Source: a virus. Taken from it: DNA of 27,065 nucleotides. Positions 1 to 6,397 of this stretch are shown piece by piece (positions within the stretch are counted from its first letter, which is position 1; the number at the start of each line of letters is the position of its first letter). Below the pieces are notes generated by a model, which worked only from the letters and a program-made list of their open reading frames with translations, was not told the DNA's origin and did not search any database. Both the position numbers and the translations under genes were made by a program. The stretch spans positions 1 through 27,065 of IMG/VR virus record IMGVR_UViG_3300047551_001464, one strand, 5' to 3'.

Positions 1-28
1 ATTCCACACTATTCCCCCCTATTCCCCA

Positions 29-46
29 CCCCCGCAAACACGGGGG
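29..46. repeat. GC-rich inverted repeat
   Basis: CCCCCG and CGGGGG flank a 6-nt loop, giving a perfect 6-bp hairpin. No T-tract follows on either strand, so it is a weak intrinsic terminator candidate. It may mark the end of a transcript entering from the left. Three ATTCC copies lie just before it, at 1, 11 and 21, spaced exactly 10 bp. Nothing else is recognisable in positions 1-100. Confidence 0.4.
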
Positions 47-100
47 AACGCCACTCCCCCTCTCATTTTCCCTAACGCCCTCCGTACATCCATTTCCCTC

Positions 101-128
101 TTGACACCCTCTCACCCTCTGATATACT
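101..128 (+). promoter_or_regulatory. sigma-70 promoter, leaderless type
   Basis: TTGACA (101-106), a 16-nt spacer and TATACT (123-128) form a near-consensus host-type promoter. The ATG at 136 starts 8 nt after the -10 box, where transcription itself is expected to begin. There is no room for a ribosome-binding site, so the mRNA is predicted to be leaderless. Confidence 0.8.
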
Positions 129-135
129 CTCCCAT

Positions 136-480
136 ATGACCACCAAGAACACCGTTTACACCCTATGCCGTGGAGAAGAACGCTTCTTTTTCATGCCCAA
201 CTACAGGGCCATATCCATGCACATGGAAGTCGGCTACCGAAGGGGCTATCAGGACGAACCTCATTACTTCCTCCTTGACCTTCCAAGCGAACTCGCCGAT
301 GTCATCTCTGGTGAAGACGCAGGGCAGTATCGGGGCATTCCTCTGAATCCTTGTGTCAGTTGTGGTAGACGCTTTTTTCCTTATCAGTTCACCAACGGCA
401 TCTTCCATCCGTTCTCATTCTCATCGGCCCGTGAGATATGGAATCTTTTGGTCGCACAAGGATTCGTAAGGAAGGATTGA
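136..480 (+). CDS. small phage protein of an ARxxW family
   Basis: This 114-residue protein of unknown function is the first gene of the left early block. Its C-terminus (SSAREIWNLLVAQGF) shares an A-R-x-x-W...L pattern with the ends of the next two genes and of the genes at 2689 and 19275, so it belongs to a divergent paralogous family. It contains one CxxC (CVSCG, about residue 73) and many aromatic residues, with no signal peptide or membrane segment. The ATG at 136 is chosen because it sits at the expected transcription start of the promoter at 101-128. No Shine-Dalgarno sequence is present, so initiation is probably leaderless. The next gene starts 1 nt after its stop codon. No function is proposed. 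Confidence 0.8.
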   Translation: MTTKNTVYTLCRGEERFFFMPNYRAISMHMEVGYRRGYQDEPHYFLLDLPSELADVISGEDAGQYRGIPLNPCVSCGRRFFPYQFTNGIFHPFSFSSAREIWNLLVAQGFVRKD

Positions 481-481
481 A

Positions 482-829
482 ATGACTACCCAGTTTCAAA
501 AGTTTACATTGGAAAGTCCGAAAGGCTCTCGGCACATACACCACTTCAACTTCTTTCTGGATGCCGCATCGGAGGGAGTCGGGGTTCAGTACTTTCCCTC
601 CATCTATAGATGCCCAAACGAACCATCAGACAGGTTGAGATGCCACCATGAAATGTTCCTCCCGTTTGAGACCCTCAAATCACTCCTTTCATATCCCAAT
701 GGAAAAGATTTGATTCGTTTCAATACGGTACGGTTTGAGAGTGATGTTCTTTACTGGCTTAAGAAAGAGGATGGTCGGGCCGTCTGGAACGCTCTGACTT
801 CGCTTGGATGGGAAAAGGTGAACGCATGA
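482..829 (+). CDS. small phage protein of an ARxxW family
   Basis: This is a 115-residue protein of unknown function. The C-terminus (GRAVWNALTSLGWEKV) matches the family pattern of a small residue, R, two residues, W, then L and G-W or G-F. The preceding half is rich in His, Phe and Tyr (HIHHFNFF near residue 20). Its ribosome-binding site AAGGAAGG lies inside the end of the upstream gene, 1 nt away, so the pair is probably translationally coupled. It ends in an ATGA overlap with the next gene. Tandem placement of two or three divergent copies suggests local duplication. The function is unknown; small early phage proteins of this kind often bind host factors, but nothing in the sequence shows that here. 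Confidence 0.8.
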   Translation: MTTQFQKFTLESPKGSRHIHHFNFFLDAASEGVGVQYFPSIYRCPNEPSDRLRCHHEMFLPFETLKSLLSYPNGKDLIRFNTVRFESDVLYWLKKEDGRAVWNALTSLGWEKVNA

Positions 830-1140
830 AAAAGAAGTATAGGAACATGTGGTATGTTCATGACAAAAGTCCTGACCGCCACCCTCACCAAATGTATTTT
901 ACCTTTTGTGAGTGCGATGACCTAGACGATGATTTCTTTCACATCTACTTGGTTGGAAAGAGTCATAATGATTGCGAGTATTCTTACAAGACCGAATGGG
1001 ATATCCGTTCTTTTGTCTCCGACCACCCATTCATCTGCCACCGAGATGTCGCCCGTCAGATATGGCAGGAGTTGATGGAGCGGGATTGGGAGTACCGAGG
1101 ATTGACCTATGGCAGAATTTCGGTGGGGGTTGACACTTGA
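826..1140 (+). CDS. small phage protein of an ARxxW family
   Basis: This is a 104-residue protein of unknown function. The ATG at 826 overlaps the upstream stop (ATGA) and follows AAAAGGTG at the right distance. An in-frame ATG at 808 would add six residues and lacks a good ribosome-binding site. An acidic stretch (ECDDLDDDFF, about residues 26-35) precedes the family C-terminal motif ARQIWQELMERDW, followed here by an extra 15-residue tail. The stop codon TGA lies inside the TTGACA box of the tRNA-Leu promoter, so the end of this gene and the start of the next transcription unit share bases. No membrane segment or signal peptide is seen. Confidence 0.78.
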   Translation: MKKKYRNMWYVHDKSPDRHPHQMYFTFCECDDLDDDFFHIYLVGKSHNDCEYSYKTEWDIRSFVSDHPFICHRDVARQIWQELMERDWEYRGLTYGRISVGVDT

Positions 1141-1165
1141 CAGGCGAATCGGATTGTGCTAATCT
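1137..1165 (+). promoter_or_regulatory. sigma-70 promoter for tRNA-Leu unit
   Basis: TTGACA (1137-1142), a 17-nt spacer and TAATCT (1160-1165) place a transcription start a few bases before the tRNA at 1180. The -35 box overlaps the stop codon of the preceding gene. Readthrough would also transcribe the glycosyltransferase and the tRNAs beyond it. Confidence 0.75.
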
Positions 1166-1179
1166 CTTCGCAATTGCGT

Positions 1180-1252
1180 GAGCGTGTAGCCCAATGGCAG
1201 AGGCAACGGACTTAAAATCCGTCAAGTATGGGTTCAACTCCCATCACGCTTA
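1180..1252 (+). tRNA. tRNA-Leu (anticodon UAA), short variable arm
   Basis: A full cloverleaf can be drawn: a 7-bp acceptor (GAGCGTG with CACGCTT, one G-T pair), a GCC/GGC D-stem, anticodon stem ACGGA/TCCGT with loop CTTAAAA, a five-base variable region CAAGT, T-stem ATGGG/CCCAT with loop TTCAACT, and discriminator A. CCA is not encoded. The anticodon UAA predicts leucine, yet bacterial tRNA-Leu normally carries a long variable arm, which is absent here. The charging identity is therefore less certain than the anticodon. Confidence 0.85.
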
Positions 1253-1265
1253 TTAGGAGTGAAAT

Positions 1266-2162
1266 ATGATTACGAAATATGTCCCTCAAGACCTCAATCC
1301 GATATCTGTAGTGTCAATCGCCCAACGATGTCACACCGTGTTTGCAAGACAGGATCAAAAGCCACGGCTTGACAGCGATCAGCCGCATCAGATCAAGGAC
1401 AATGATACGGTTTATTGTTGGACTAACTTAGTGCCGCAACTCTTCAACTACCTTCGCACGAAAAACATCAAAAACATAACACTCATTACGGGCGACAATG
1501 ATCACCCTTCCAATCCGAACGGAATTTGTGTCGGTTGGCCTCAGGCGATGAAGGACAATCTTCATTGTATGCCGCCATCACCGCCATCGGTTACATCTTG
1601 GCACTCTCAGAATGCCGAGATCGTGAATTCAATCATGAAGCCGTTGCCAATCGGTGTCTGTAAATTTTATTATACCAACGGGTCATGGGACGGAAAGAAA
1701 CACGCCGCAGATTATACGAGAGACAAACTGCTTTACAGCAACTTTACGATTGCAAACAATGTCGTTCAACGATTGTGTGTCGATTCGATCATCAAGGAGT
1801 CATGTCCCAATCACACCAAAGTCTCTCAACCAGTCGATTTCGGACAGTATTGCCGAGATTTACAGGAGCATAAGTTTGTCCTGTGTCCGCCTGGAAACGG
1901 TAAGGATACGCACAGGGCATGGGAAAGTCTTCACATGGGATCGGTTCCGATTGTGGAGGACAGCATGATGAATCGTTACTACTCACAATTTTTTCCGATG
2001 GTTGTGGTGGAAAGTTGGTGGGATGTCACCGAGGACTTCCTGAATCGAAAGTACGAGGAACTGAACAGCAAAACATGGAGAATGGAGTTGCTTGACATCG
2101 ACAACTGGATGAAGGAACACGGCATACGGACAGCGAATCCGTTGAAGAACATTATTTGGTGA
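1266..2162 (+). CDS. exostosin-like (GT47-type) glycosyltransferase
   Basis: This 298-residue protein probably transfers a sugar onto a glycan or glycoprotein. Its C-terminal half carries the motif of the exostosin family nucleotide-sugar binding region: FVLCPPGNG at residues 204-212, then D-x-HR-x-WE at 214-220 and G-x-VPIV-D at 225-232. The N-terminal half is less recognisable. The ribosome-binding site is TAGGAG at 1254-1259, immediately after the tRNA-Leu, so both are likely cotranscribed. No signal peptide or membrane segment is seen, so it should act in the cytoplasm. Acceptor and donor cannot be told from sequence. Together with the methyltransferase-like and family 2 glycosyltransferase genes downstream it suggests glycan decoration of virion parts or host surface. 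Confidence 0.8.
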   Translation: MITKYVPQDLNPISVVSIAQRCHTVFARQDQKPRLDSDQPHQIKDNDTVYCWTNLVPQLFNYLRTKNIKNITLITGDNDHPSNPNGICVGWPQAMKDNLHCMPPSPPSVTSWHSQNAEIVNSIMKPLPIGVCKFYYTNGSWDGKKHAADYTRDKLLYSNFTIANNVVQRLCVDSIIKESCPNHTKVSQPVDFGQYCRDLQEHKFVLCPPGNGKDTHRAWESLHMGSVPIVEDSMMNRYYSQFFPMVVVESWWDVTEDFLNRKYEELNSKTWRMELLDIDNWMKEHGIRTANPLKNIIW

Positions 2163-2169
2163 TTAGATA

Positions 2170-2242
2170 CGACCTGTACCTCAGCGGTTAGAGGGCCTGC
2201 CTTATAAGCGGGTTGTCATGGGTTCGAATCCCATCAGGTCTA
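2170..2242 (+). tRNA. tRNA-Ile (anticodon UAU)
   Basis: D-stem CCTC/GAGG, anticodon stem CCTGC/GCGGG with loop CTTATAA (UAU), variable TTGTC, T-stem ATGGG/CCCAT with loop TTCGAAT, and a 6-bp acceptor (GACCTG/CAGGTC) with a C1-T72 mismatch. It begins 8 nt after the glycosyltransferase stop. It would read the rare AUA codon. CCA is not encoded. Confidence 0.88.
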
Positions 2243-2244
2243 TT

Positions 2245-2318
2245 GGGTTTGTGGCTCAATTGGATAGAGCATCCGCCTTCTAAGCGGAAGGTTGTGGGTT
2301 CAAGTCCCGCCAGACCCG
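2245..2318 (+). tRNA. tRNA-Arg (anticodon UCU)
   Basis: Acceptor GGGTTTG/CAGACCC (one G-T pair), D-stem GCTC/GAGC, anticodon stem TCCGC/GCGGA with loop CTTCTAA (UCU), T-stem GTGGG/CCCGC (one G-T pair), discriminator G. It follows tRNA-Ile by two bases and would read AGA/AGG codons. CCA is not encoded. Confidence 0.92.
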
Positions 2319-2334
2319 TTACGGAGACAAGTGT

Positions 2335-2457
2335 ATGAAACGCAAACGAGACTGGATAGAATGGGTTGAGGAGTTCGCCGATTGGATTCTGTACATCATT
2401 ATCCTTATCGGCTTGTTCTTCGTTATCATAACCGCCCCTAACCCCATCACAAACTGA
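2335..2457 (+). CDS. 40-residue single-pass membrane peptide
   Basis: A short reading frame begins at an ATG preceded by CGGAGA at a normal distance and lies just after tRNA-Arg. The product starts MKRKRDWIEW, has an acidic amphipathic stretch, then a hydrophobic helix of about 17 residues (ILYIIILIGLFFVIIT, from about residue 18), and ends in a short polar tail. The positive N-terminus and the helix predict one membrane pass with the N-terminus inside. The next gene starts 11 nt after its stop. Small membrane peptides of this type are common in T4-like early regions. The function is unknown, and the gene call rests on ribosome-binding site, position and the clear helix. Confidence 0.6.
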   Translation: MKRKRDWIEWVEEFADWILYIIILIGLFFVIITAPNPITN

Positions 2458-2467
2458 AAGGATTGCA

Positions 2468-2692
2468 ATGGCAAAGAAAGTGACCAAGAAGAAGACGAAG
2501 AAGACCAAGGCCGAGAGCGTGACCATGACCGTGGAGGACATGAAGTACATGGAGGAGGCCATCAATCTTCTCGCCCGCATCGCCGCCAACCCGCCCAAGA
2601 ATCAGGCTGATATTGACAATGCACTCAAGGAACTCTCCAACAACGACATCGCAATGGAGGCGTTTCGTATTCAGGTCATGAGGACGGAATGA
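2468..2692 (+). CDS. small lysine-rich hypothetical protein
   Basis: This is a 74-residue protein of unknown function. The first 14 residues are almost all Lys and Thr (KKVTKKKTKKTK), giving a strongly basic tail that could contact nucleic acid or acidic partners. The rest is a predicted helical, mildly acidic domain (VEDMKYMEEAINLLARIAAN, then DIDNALKELS). The start ATG follows AAAGGA. It overlaps the next gene by four bases (ATGA), so the two are probably coupled. The basic tail could be nucleic-acid binding, but no recognised motif supports a specific activity. Confidence 0.75.
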   Translation: MAKKVTKKKTKKTKAESVTMTVEDMKYMEEAINLLARIAANPPKNQADIDNALKELSNNDIAMEAFRIQVMRTE

Positions 2693-3006
2693 AAAAGCGA
2701 TACTCATTGGCCATACCCTTCACGAGCGCAGGGTTCAACACCCCCGCAGGAATCAACACTCCGCACAGGGGATTCGTTCGTTTTGTTATTGAGAACGAGC
2801 ATCACGGAGTTGAGAACGGCGGCCTCTGCCGTGTCTCATACGAATCCTTTGACTACCTCTCCCCGACCATCACGGTCTCATGCGGGAGCGGTGAGGGTGA
2901 GTCCACAATCGTCCTTGACAGGACGGAGCGTATCCTATCTTTACAATACGCCCGAGAAGTGTGGGCGAGTTTGGTCAAGAATTTTCATGCCGTGAGGCTT
3001 GACTAA
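2689..3006 (+). CDS. small phage protein of an ARxxW family
   Basis: This is a 105-residue protein of unknown function. The C-terminal motif LQYAREVWASLVKNFHAVRLD is the family signature also seen at the ends of the genes at 136, 482, 826 and 19275; the tail VRLD resembles the end of the 19275 product (SVRLTD). The body is Gly, Ser and Thr rich and reads as beta-strand. The start overlaps the upstream stop (ATGA). Its last codons (CTT GAC TAA) contain the TTGACT -35 box of the promoter for the next gene, so the two units are packed without spare sequence. Confidence 0.78.
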   Translation: MKKRYSLAIPFTSAGFNTPAGINTPHRGFVRFVIENEHHGVENGGLCRVSYESFDYLSPTITVSCGSGEGESTIVLDRTERILSLQYAREVWASLVKNFHAVRLD

Positions 3007-3026
3007 TCTCTGAAATGGAGTACACT
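2999..3026 (+). promoter_or_regulatory. sigma-70 promoter, leaderless type
   Basis: TTGACT (2999-3004), a 16-nt spacer and TACACT (3021-3026). The ATG at 3034 begins 8 nt after the -10 box, the same geometry as at 101-136. The -35 box overlaps the last codons of the upstream gene. Confidence 0.7.
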
Positions 3027-3033
3027 CATCCCC

Positions 3034-3372
3034 ATGAATGACAACCCGCACATCCCGTTCACATTCGTTGAGGTTGACGAGTCCATGTATAACATGACGC
3101 TTGAACGCATCAAGCAACTCAACGAGGAGAACGAGCAGTTGCACAAGGTCATCCAAGCCACGGAAACCGTAATCGGCAAACTTGACGATGAACTCTCTCA
3201 GTCCGAAGCCGACAGGCTTGTCCTCAGCCGTGAGTTGCGTGCATGGCGTAACTGGTTCGGTGCGGAGAGAGACCTGTTCATTGGCGAGAAGAAATTGTGG
3301 CAGGAAATCGTAGACGCAAGGCAGGCCACGGAAAACAGCGGCTGTCTTGACCGTTTGGAGAATCAATCATGA
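3034..3372 (+). CDS. coiled-coil hypothetical protein
   Basis: This is a 112-residue protein of unknown function. Residues about 20-65 (ERIKQLNEENEQLHKVIQ, then LDDELSQSEADRLVLSREL) have heptad-like spacing of Leu, Ile and Val and should form a coiled coil, so it is probably an oligomer. A Trp-rich segment follows (AWRNWFG, about residues 70-76). The ATG coincides with the expected start of transcription from the promoter at 2999-3026 and has no ribosome-binding site, so leaderless initiation is likely. It ends in an ATGA overlap with the next gene. Nothing ties it to a known phage protein. Confidence 0.75.
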   Translation: MNDNPHIPFTFVEVDESMYNMTLERIKQLNEENEQLHKVIQATETVIGKLDDELSQSEADRLVLSRELRAWRNWFGAERDLFIGEKKLWQEIVDARQATENSGCLDRLENQS

Positions 3373-3668
3373 GCAAGTTCAAGTGGCAGAAACCCAAGGC
3401 CGTATGGCACAAGCATCAGACCAAGGATGACATGATGGAGACCCGCATGGAAGTCGGCAAGCACTTCTATGTCTATGCCGAGGTCTACAAGCCTACCGCC
3501 GAGTTCGGTGATGACTATGTGTGTCGGGTTTCGTTCAACACCTACATCAAGGAATTCGGTACGACCAAGAAGACGATGGAGCAAGGCATGGACTGGGCCG
3601 AGCAAACCATCAACCGTGAACTCAGTCTGTTGCGTGACGCTCTGGAAAGACATCTGGGGCTAATCTAA
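3369..3668 (+). CDS. hypothetical protein
   Basis: This is a 99-residue protein of unknown function. The N-terminus is basic and aromatic (KFKWQKPKAVWHKH). A beta-rich middle (HFYVYAEVYKP, YVCRVSFNTYI) is followed by a long C-terminal helix (MEQGMDWAEQTINRELSLLR). The start overlaps the upstream stop (ATGA), and it should be expressed from the same leaderless transcript as the coiled-coil protein before it. There is no signal peptide or membrane segment. Eleven bases separate it from the next gene. Confidence 0.72.
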   Translation: MSKFKWQKPKAVWHKHQTKDDMMETRMEVGKHFYVYAEVYKPTAEFGDDYVCRVSFNTYIKEFGTTKKTMEQGMDWAEQTINRELSLLRDALERHLGLI

Positions 3669-3679
3669 GGAGAATCGTT

Positions 3680-3883
3680 ATGGACATCATTGAAACTTTC
3701 GCAGTCTGTTCCTCAATCATCGCCTTCACCCTTGGCGGGTACAGTTATTACAAGACGAAACGAATGGGTGCGAACATTCGTGGCCTTGTCACGGATGCTT
3801 ACCACATGGGGTATGATGCGGGCTTCACAAAGGACCAGTCCCGCCGTGAAAACTTTGACAAACTTATTCGGGGGATCAAGTGA
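3680..3883 (+). CDS. small N-terminally membrane-anchored protein
   Basis: This is a 67-residue protein. Residues about 4-23 (IETFAVCSSIIAFTLGGYSY) form a hydrophobic helix followed by YKTKR, predicting a single membrane pass with the C-terminus in the cytoplasm. The soluble tail includes AYHMGYDAGF, a pattern loosely echoed by the 40-residue protein at 8211 (YMGYDIGEDLW). A good ribosome-binding site (AAGGAG) lies 8 nt before the ATG. The stop overlaps a GTG start of the next gene. The function is unknown. Confidence 0.7.
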   Translation: MDIIETFAVCSSIIAFTLGGYSYYKTKRMGANIRGLVTDAYHMGYDAGFTKDQSRRENFDKLIRGIK

Positions 3884-4167
3884 ACATGGAAGACATTACT
3901 GATATCTACCGCCACGCTATTCGTCGCCTTGGTGAAGGGGTTTACTTCGCCTACAACAAGGAGAACGGCAAGACATATCCACTGGATATCCAAGCCGAGA
4001 GATTTTCTGGTCAGTCCGTTCGGTTCTTCATTCAAGACGGGGGCACGAGATATTATCTGGACAGCCCCGAGTTTTACGGATATATAAGTGAGTTGGAACT
4101 CGTAGGCGTGGTGCAACTTGGCATCCCCCACAATAAGCCCAACTACATTCCGCTTAACTTTTCGTAA
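3880..4167 (+). CDS. hypothetical protein
   Basis: This is a 95-residue protein of unknown function. Two starts are possible: GTG at 3880, overlapping the upstream stop and 4 nt after GGGGGA, or ATG at 3886 two codons later; GTG is kept because of the overlap. The sequence looks like a compact beta-rich domain (GVYFAYNKENGKTYPLDI, VRFFIQDGGTRYYLDS). There is no membrane segment. Its stop TAA overlaps an ATG, but the next gene probably starts at a GTG slightly downstream. It lies in a chain of small overlapping genes that must be translated from a common transcript. Confidence 0.7.
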   Translation: MNMEDITDIYRHAIRRLGEGVYFAYNKENGKTYPLDIQAERFSGQSVRFFIQDGGTRYYLDSPEFYGYISELELVGVVQLGIPHNKPNYIPLNFS

Positions 4168-4178
4168 TGGAGGTCGCC

Positions 4179-4442
4179 GTGACACAGCAGGATTTCATCA
4201 CACAACTGAACGATGCTTACAACTCGCTTCTTCGCACCAATCACAACTCAGTGACTGGCACGGGATGTCAGAATGTAGCCGAACTTCGCATGGCGTTTGA
4301 CATTCTGCGTGAGCGTCTTGAACACAAGTACGGCGAGGCATGGGGTCCGAAGAAAATCACACAGGCCGTCAGCGAACGGCTCTATGAAACAACCCGTGCC
4401 TATGACAGCGACCCAGACCAGATGGATCTTTTTCAGGAGTGA
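4179..4442 (+). CDS. hypothetical helical protein
   Basis: This is an 87-residue protein of unknown function. The GTG at 4179 is chosen because a strong GGAGG (4169-4173) sits 5 nt upstream. The in-frame ATG at 4167 overlaps that ribosome-binding site and has none of its own. The sequence is mostly helical and ends with an acidic tail (DSDPDQMDLFQE). The segment ELRMAFDILRERLEHKYGEAWGPKKI suggests a small folded domain. The MDLF tail resembles short linear peptides that bind partner proteins, but that is speculation. Confidence 0.68.
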   Translation: MTQQDFITQLNDAYNSLLRTNHNSVTGTGCQNVAELRMAFDILRERLEHKYGEAWGPKKITQAVSERLYETTRAYDSDPDQMDLFQE

Positions 4443-4445
4443 TCT

Positions 4446-4571
4446 ATGCGTGAGTATGTGATGACCTGTCCCGCAGGCGAGTATCGTTGTAATTCATGGC
4501 TCTCACTTGGGTGGGAGATTTTCAAGCACCGTTGTTGGCATCTCTTTCGTGGTGAAGGGTGGGTGGACTGA
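4446..4571 (+). CDS. 41-residue Cys/Trp-rich small protein
   Basis: A short frame encodes MREYVMTCPAGEYRCNSWLS followed by a Trp, Phe, His and Cys rich second half ending GWVD. It contains three Cys and five Trp, unusual for a random frame. It fills the gap between two genes exactly: it starts 3 nt after one stop and ends in a TGATG overlap with the next start. The upstream ribosome-binding site is weak (CAGGAG in the end of the preceding gene). Codon choice matches neighbouring genes. The function is unknown; the Cys residues could bind metal but no standard zinc-finger spacing is seen. Confidence 0.55.
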   Translation: MREYVMTCPAGEYRCNSWLSLGWEIFKHRCWHLFRGEGWVD

Positions 4572-4765
4572 TGAACAAGCAAACGATTGAACATGACGGA
4601 TTGTTTTTTAACATTGAATTGGACGACACGGCATCAATGATTGACGCTCCCGCCAACAGACTGGAGACGGAAGTGTGGTGCGATGTGCGTATGGCCGAGA
4701 TTGAGTACCACTTCCCCAACCACAACCCCGAGGATTATTCCTACGGCCTGTTCACAGAGAACTGA
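4571..4765 (+). CDS. hypothetical small acidic protein
   Basis: This is a 64-residue acidic protein of unknown function. The ATG at 4571 overlaps the stop of the small gene before it and follows the purine-rich GAAGGGTGGGTGGA. A GTG at 4559 would add four residues but has a poorer context. The middle (ANRLETEVWCDVRMAEIEYHF) has alternating hydrophobic residues typical of beta-strands. It ends two bases before the methyltransferase-like gene. No motif identifies a role. Confidence 0.65.
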   Translation: MNKQTIEHDGLFFNIELDDTASMIDAPANRLETEVWCDVRMAEIEYHFPNHNPEDYSYGLFTEN

Positions 4766-4767
4766 TC

Positions 4768-5412
4768 ATGGACACTATCAAATTCAAACACGAAGAGGAT
4801 TTATACTGCACTCATCAGCCTGTTTTAATGGAAGCCCTAAAACTTTCTACAGGTAATGTTTTGGAACTCGGATGCGGATTCGGTAGTACTGAATTAATTC
4901 ACAGATACTGTAAAAAGCACAACAGAAATGTTTATACGCTTGAGTCGGATCTGAATTGGATGGTTAAATTAAACCAGTACAAAGATAAAAATCACGAATT
5001 TACTTATGTGAATGATTGGAAATCTGCTATAGAAAAAGTAGCGAATATTGAATGGGGCTTGGTTTTTATTGATCAAGGTCCTTGTAGTGTCATGGGATCT
5101 TGGCTTGCGAGGACTCTATCATTTAAGACTTTCAGAGAAAAAGCAGACTACTTGGTTTTGCACGATTGTGACTATTTCCCAGAAAATGACCTCTTGGGAA
5201 AATGTATCAGAGCAAAAGATCCGCAAAAAAGTCTTTATGACACAGGTGAGCGTTGTTGGGATAATGAGATCAAATACTGGAAAGAATACCAACCAAGAAA
5301 AATGCTGTGTTGGACGGGAACCATCTTCACAGGTCCACCCACATTGTTGGCGAGCAACAAACATAAAATTGATACTGAAGTTGATTTCAGTATTATGGAA
5401 GCGTCTTTTTAA
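4768..5412 (+). CDS. class I SAM-dependent methyltransferase-like protein
   Basis: This is a 214-residue protein. VLELGCGFGS at residues 31-40 matches motif I of Rossmann-fold methyltransferases. The acidic YTLESD (56-61) would bind the SAM ribose, and VFIDQGP (99-105) and VLHDCDYF (130-137) occupy the positions of later strands. It therefore probably methylates a small molecule or sugar, using SAM, in the cytoplasm. The gene is visibly richer in A+T and uses AAA, ATT and TTA more than the small genes around it, which suggests separate origin. It is followed, after one small gene, by a family 2 glycosyltransferase with the same composition, so the two may act on one glycan. Substrate unknown. 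Confidence 0.75.
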   Translation: MDTIKFKHEEDLYCTHQPVLMEALKLSTGNVLELGCGFGSTELIHRYCKKHNRNVYTLESDLNWMVKLNQYKDKNHEFTYVNDWKSAIEKVANIEWGLVFIDQGPCSVMGSWLARTLSFKTFREKADYLVLHDCDYFPENDLLGKCIRAKDPQKSLYDTGERCWDNEIKYWKEYQPRKMLCWTGTIFTGPPTLLASNKHKIDTEVDFSIMEASF

Positions 5413-5424
5413 ACGGAGATAGTC

Positions 5425-5655
5425 ATGGACTTTGCGAAACTTGAGAACTTTGACAATGATGATATGTCCTTTGAAGAGGCTGAGAGCGTTCTATCTGGTT
5501 TCACTGACGATGAACTCCTGCAACTGGAAGGGCATGACAAGATGTACGCCGATATGATGACAGCGTACGAGTTCCTCATCAAAAACGAGATTGACGAACA
5601 CCGCATTGAGATTCTTCACGACCTCGTAGCGGGTCTTATCGAAGACAACAAATAA
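5425..5655 (+). CDS. small acidic hypothetical protein
   Basis: This is a 76-residue strongly acidic protein of unknown function, beginning MDFAKLENFDNDDMSFEEAE and continuing with two predicted helices. Acidity and size fit phage proteins that mimic DNA or bind host factors, but nothing specific supports this. The ribosome-binding site CGGAGA lies 7 nt before the ATG. Its base composition matches the small genes of the block rather than the AT-rich methyltransferase-like and glycosyltransferase genes on either side. It therefore interrupts what otherwise looks like one acquired unit. Confidence 0.72.
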   Translation: MDFAKLENFDNDDMSFEEAESVLSGFTDDELLQLEGHDKMYADMMTAYEFLIKNEIDEHRIEILHDLVAGLIEDNK

Positions 5656-5666
5656 TTGGAGCCAGA

Positions 5667-6383
5667 ATGGAAATCAGTTTTATTATTCCGACACGAAAAA
5701 GAACCGAAAAATTAAAAAGACTCTTGGACAGTCTTGAGAGTACCTGTAATAACAAAGACAACTACGAGGTTATTTTGGCGTTTGATTCAGATGACAAAGA
5801 CCACTATGAACAGTTTGCGTCATGGACTAAGAATTACAACCACAAATCCTTTATTATTGATAGGCTTGGTTTTGATCACTTGGAAGTGTACTGCAATAAA
5901 GCCGCAGAGATTTCAAGCGGAAAATGGCTGTGGTGGTGGGCAGACGATTCATATATGACATCCAAAGATTGGGACAGCATCATCAAAGAATACGATGACA
6001 AGTTTGTTTTGTTAAATCCGTGGCACGCTTTGCATGAGTCTTACATACAAGAAGCGACCATGTTTCCCATCGTACCCAGAAAATACTATGAAATTTTGGG
6101 ATATGTTAGTCCATGGAATCATGTTGACACATATGTCGAGAGAATCCTGAAACCATTTGGATTGATGAAAAATGAATTTAGAATCACTCATGATCATGAC
6201 CGTGATGAAAATGACGAAACCCACAAAGAAGTTATTTACCATAGAAGAGGGTTTCCTCTGCAACAATACGCTAATGACATGATTAGAGTTAAAAAATATT
6301 TGGATGATAATAGAATTCCTTACCAATACACTCCCCATTCGTTTCTCGAAAAAGAATTCAAAATTCAACTCAAAATGTGGTAA
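5667..6383 (+). CDS. family 2 glycosyltransferase (GT-A fold)
   Basis: This is a 238-residue protein. The N-terminus ISFIIPTRKRTEKLKRLLDS (3-22) is the classical first strand and helix of family 2 glycosyltransferases. VILAFDSDD (35-43) is the second nucleotide-binding strand, and WWADDSYM (90-97) supplies the acidic DxD-like residues that would bind the metal of the nucleotide sugar. His-rich segments follow (DHDRDENDETHKE, about residues 185-200). There is no membrane segment. The ribosome-binding site TTGGAG precedes the ATG by 7 nt. Like the methyltransferase-like gene upstream it is AT-rich. Donor and acceptor are unknown; likely targets are virion or host-surface glycans. Confidence 0.82.
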   Translation: MEISFIIPTRKRTEKLKRLLDSLESTCNNKDNYEVILAFDSDDKDHYEQFASWTKNYNHKSFIIDRLGFDHLEVYCNKAAEISSGKWLWWWADDSYMTSKDWDSIIKEYDDKFVLLNPWHALHESYIQEATMFPIVPRKYYEILGYVSPWNHVDTYVERILKPFGLMKNEFRITHDHDRDENDETHKEVIYHRRGFPLQQYANDMIRVKKYLDDNRIPYQYTPHSFLEKEFKIQLKMW

Positions 6384-6397
6384 TTTACGGAGGAAAT

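Noticed and set aside
29-46. GC hairpin as an intrinsic terminator
   Set aside because: The stem is good but no T-tract follows on either strand.
2188-2598. 136-codon minus-strand frame across tRNA-Ile and tRNA-Arg
   Set aside because: It runs through two clear tRNA genes on the other strand and has no start signal.
2905-2935. TTGACA inside the gene at 2689 as an internal promoter
   Set aside because: No acceptable -10 box lies at 16-18 nt and no gene starts behind it.
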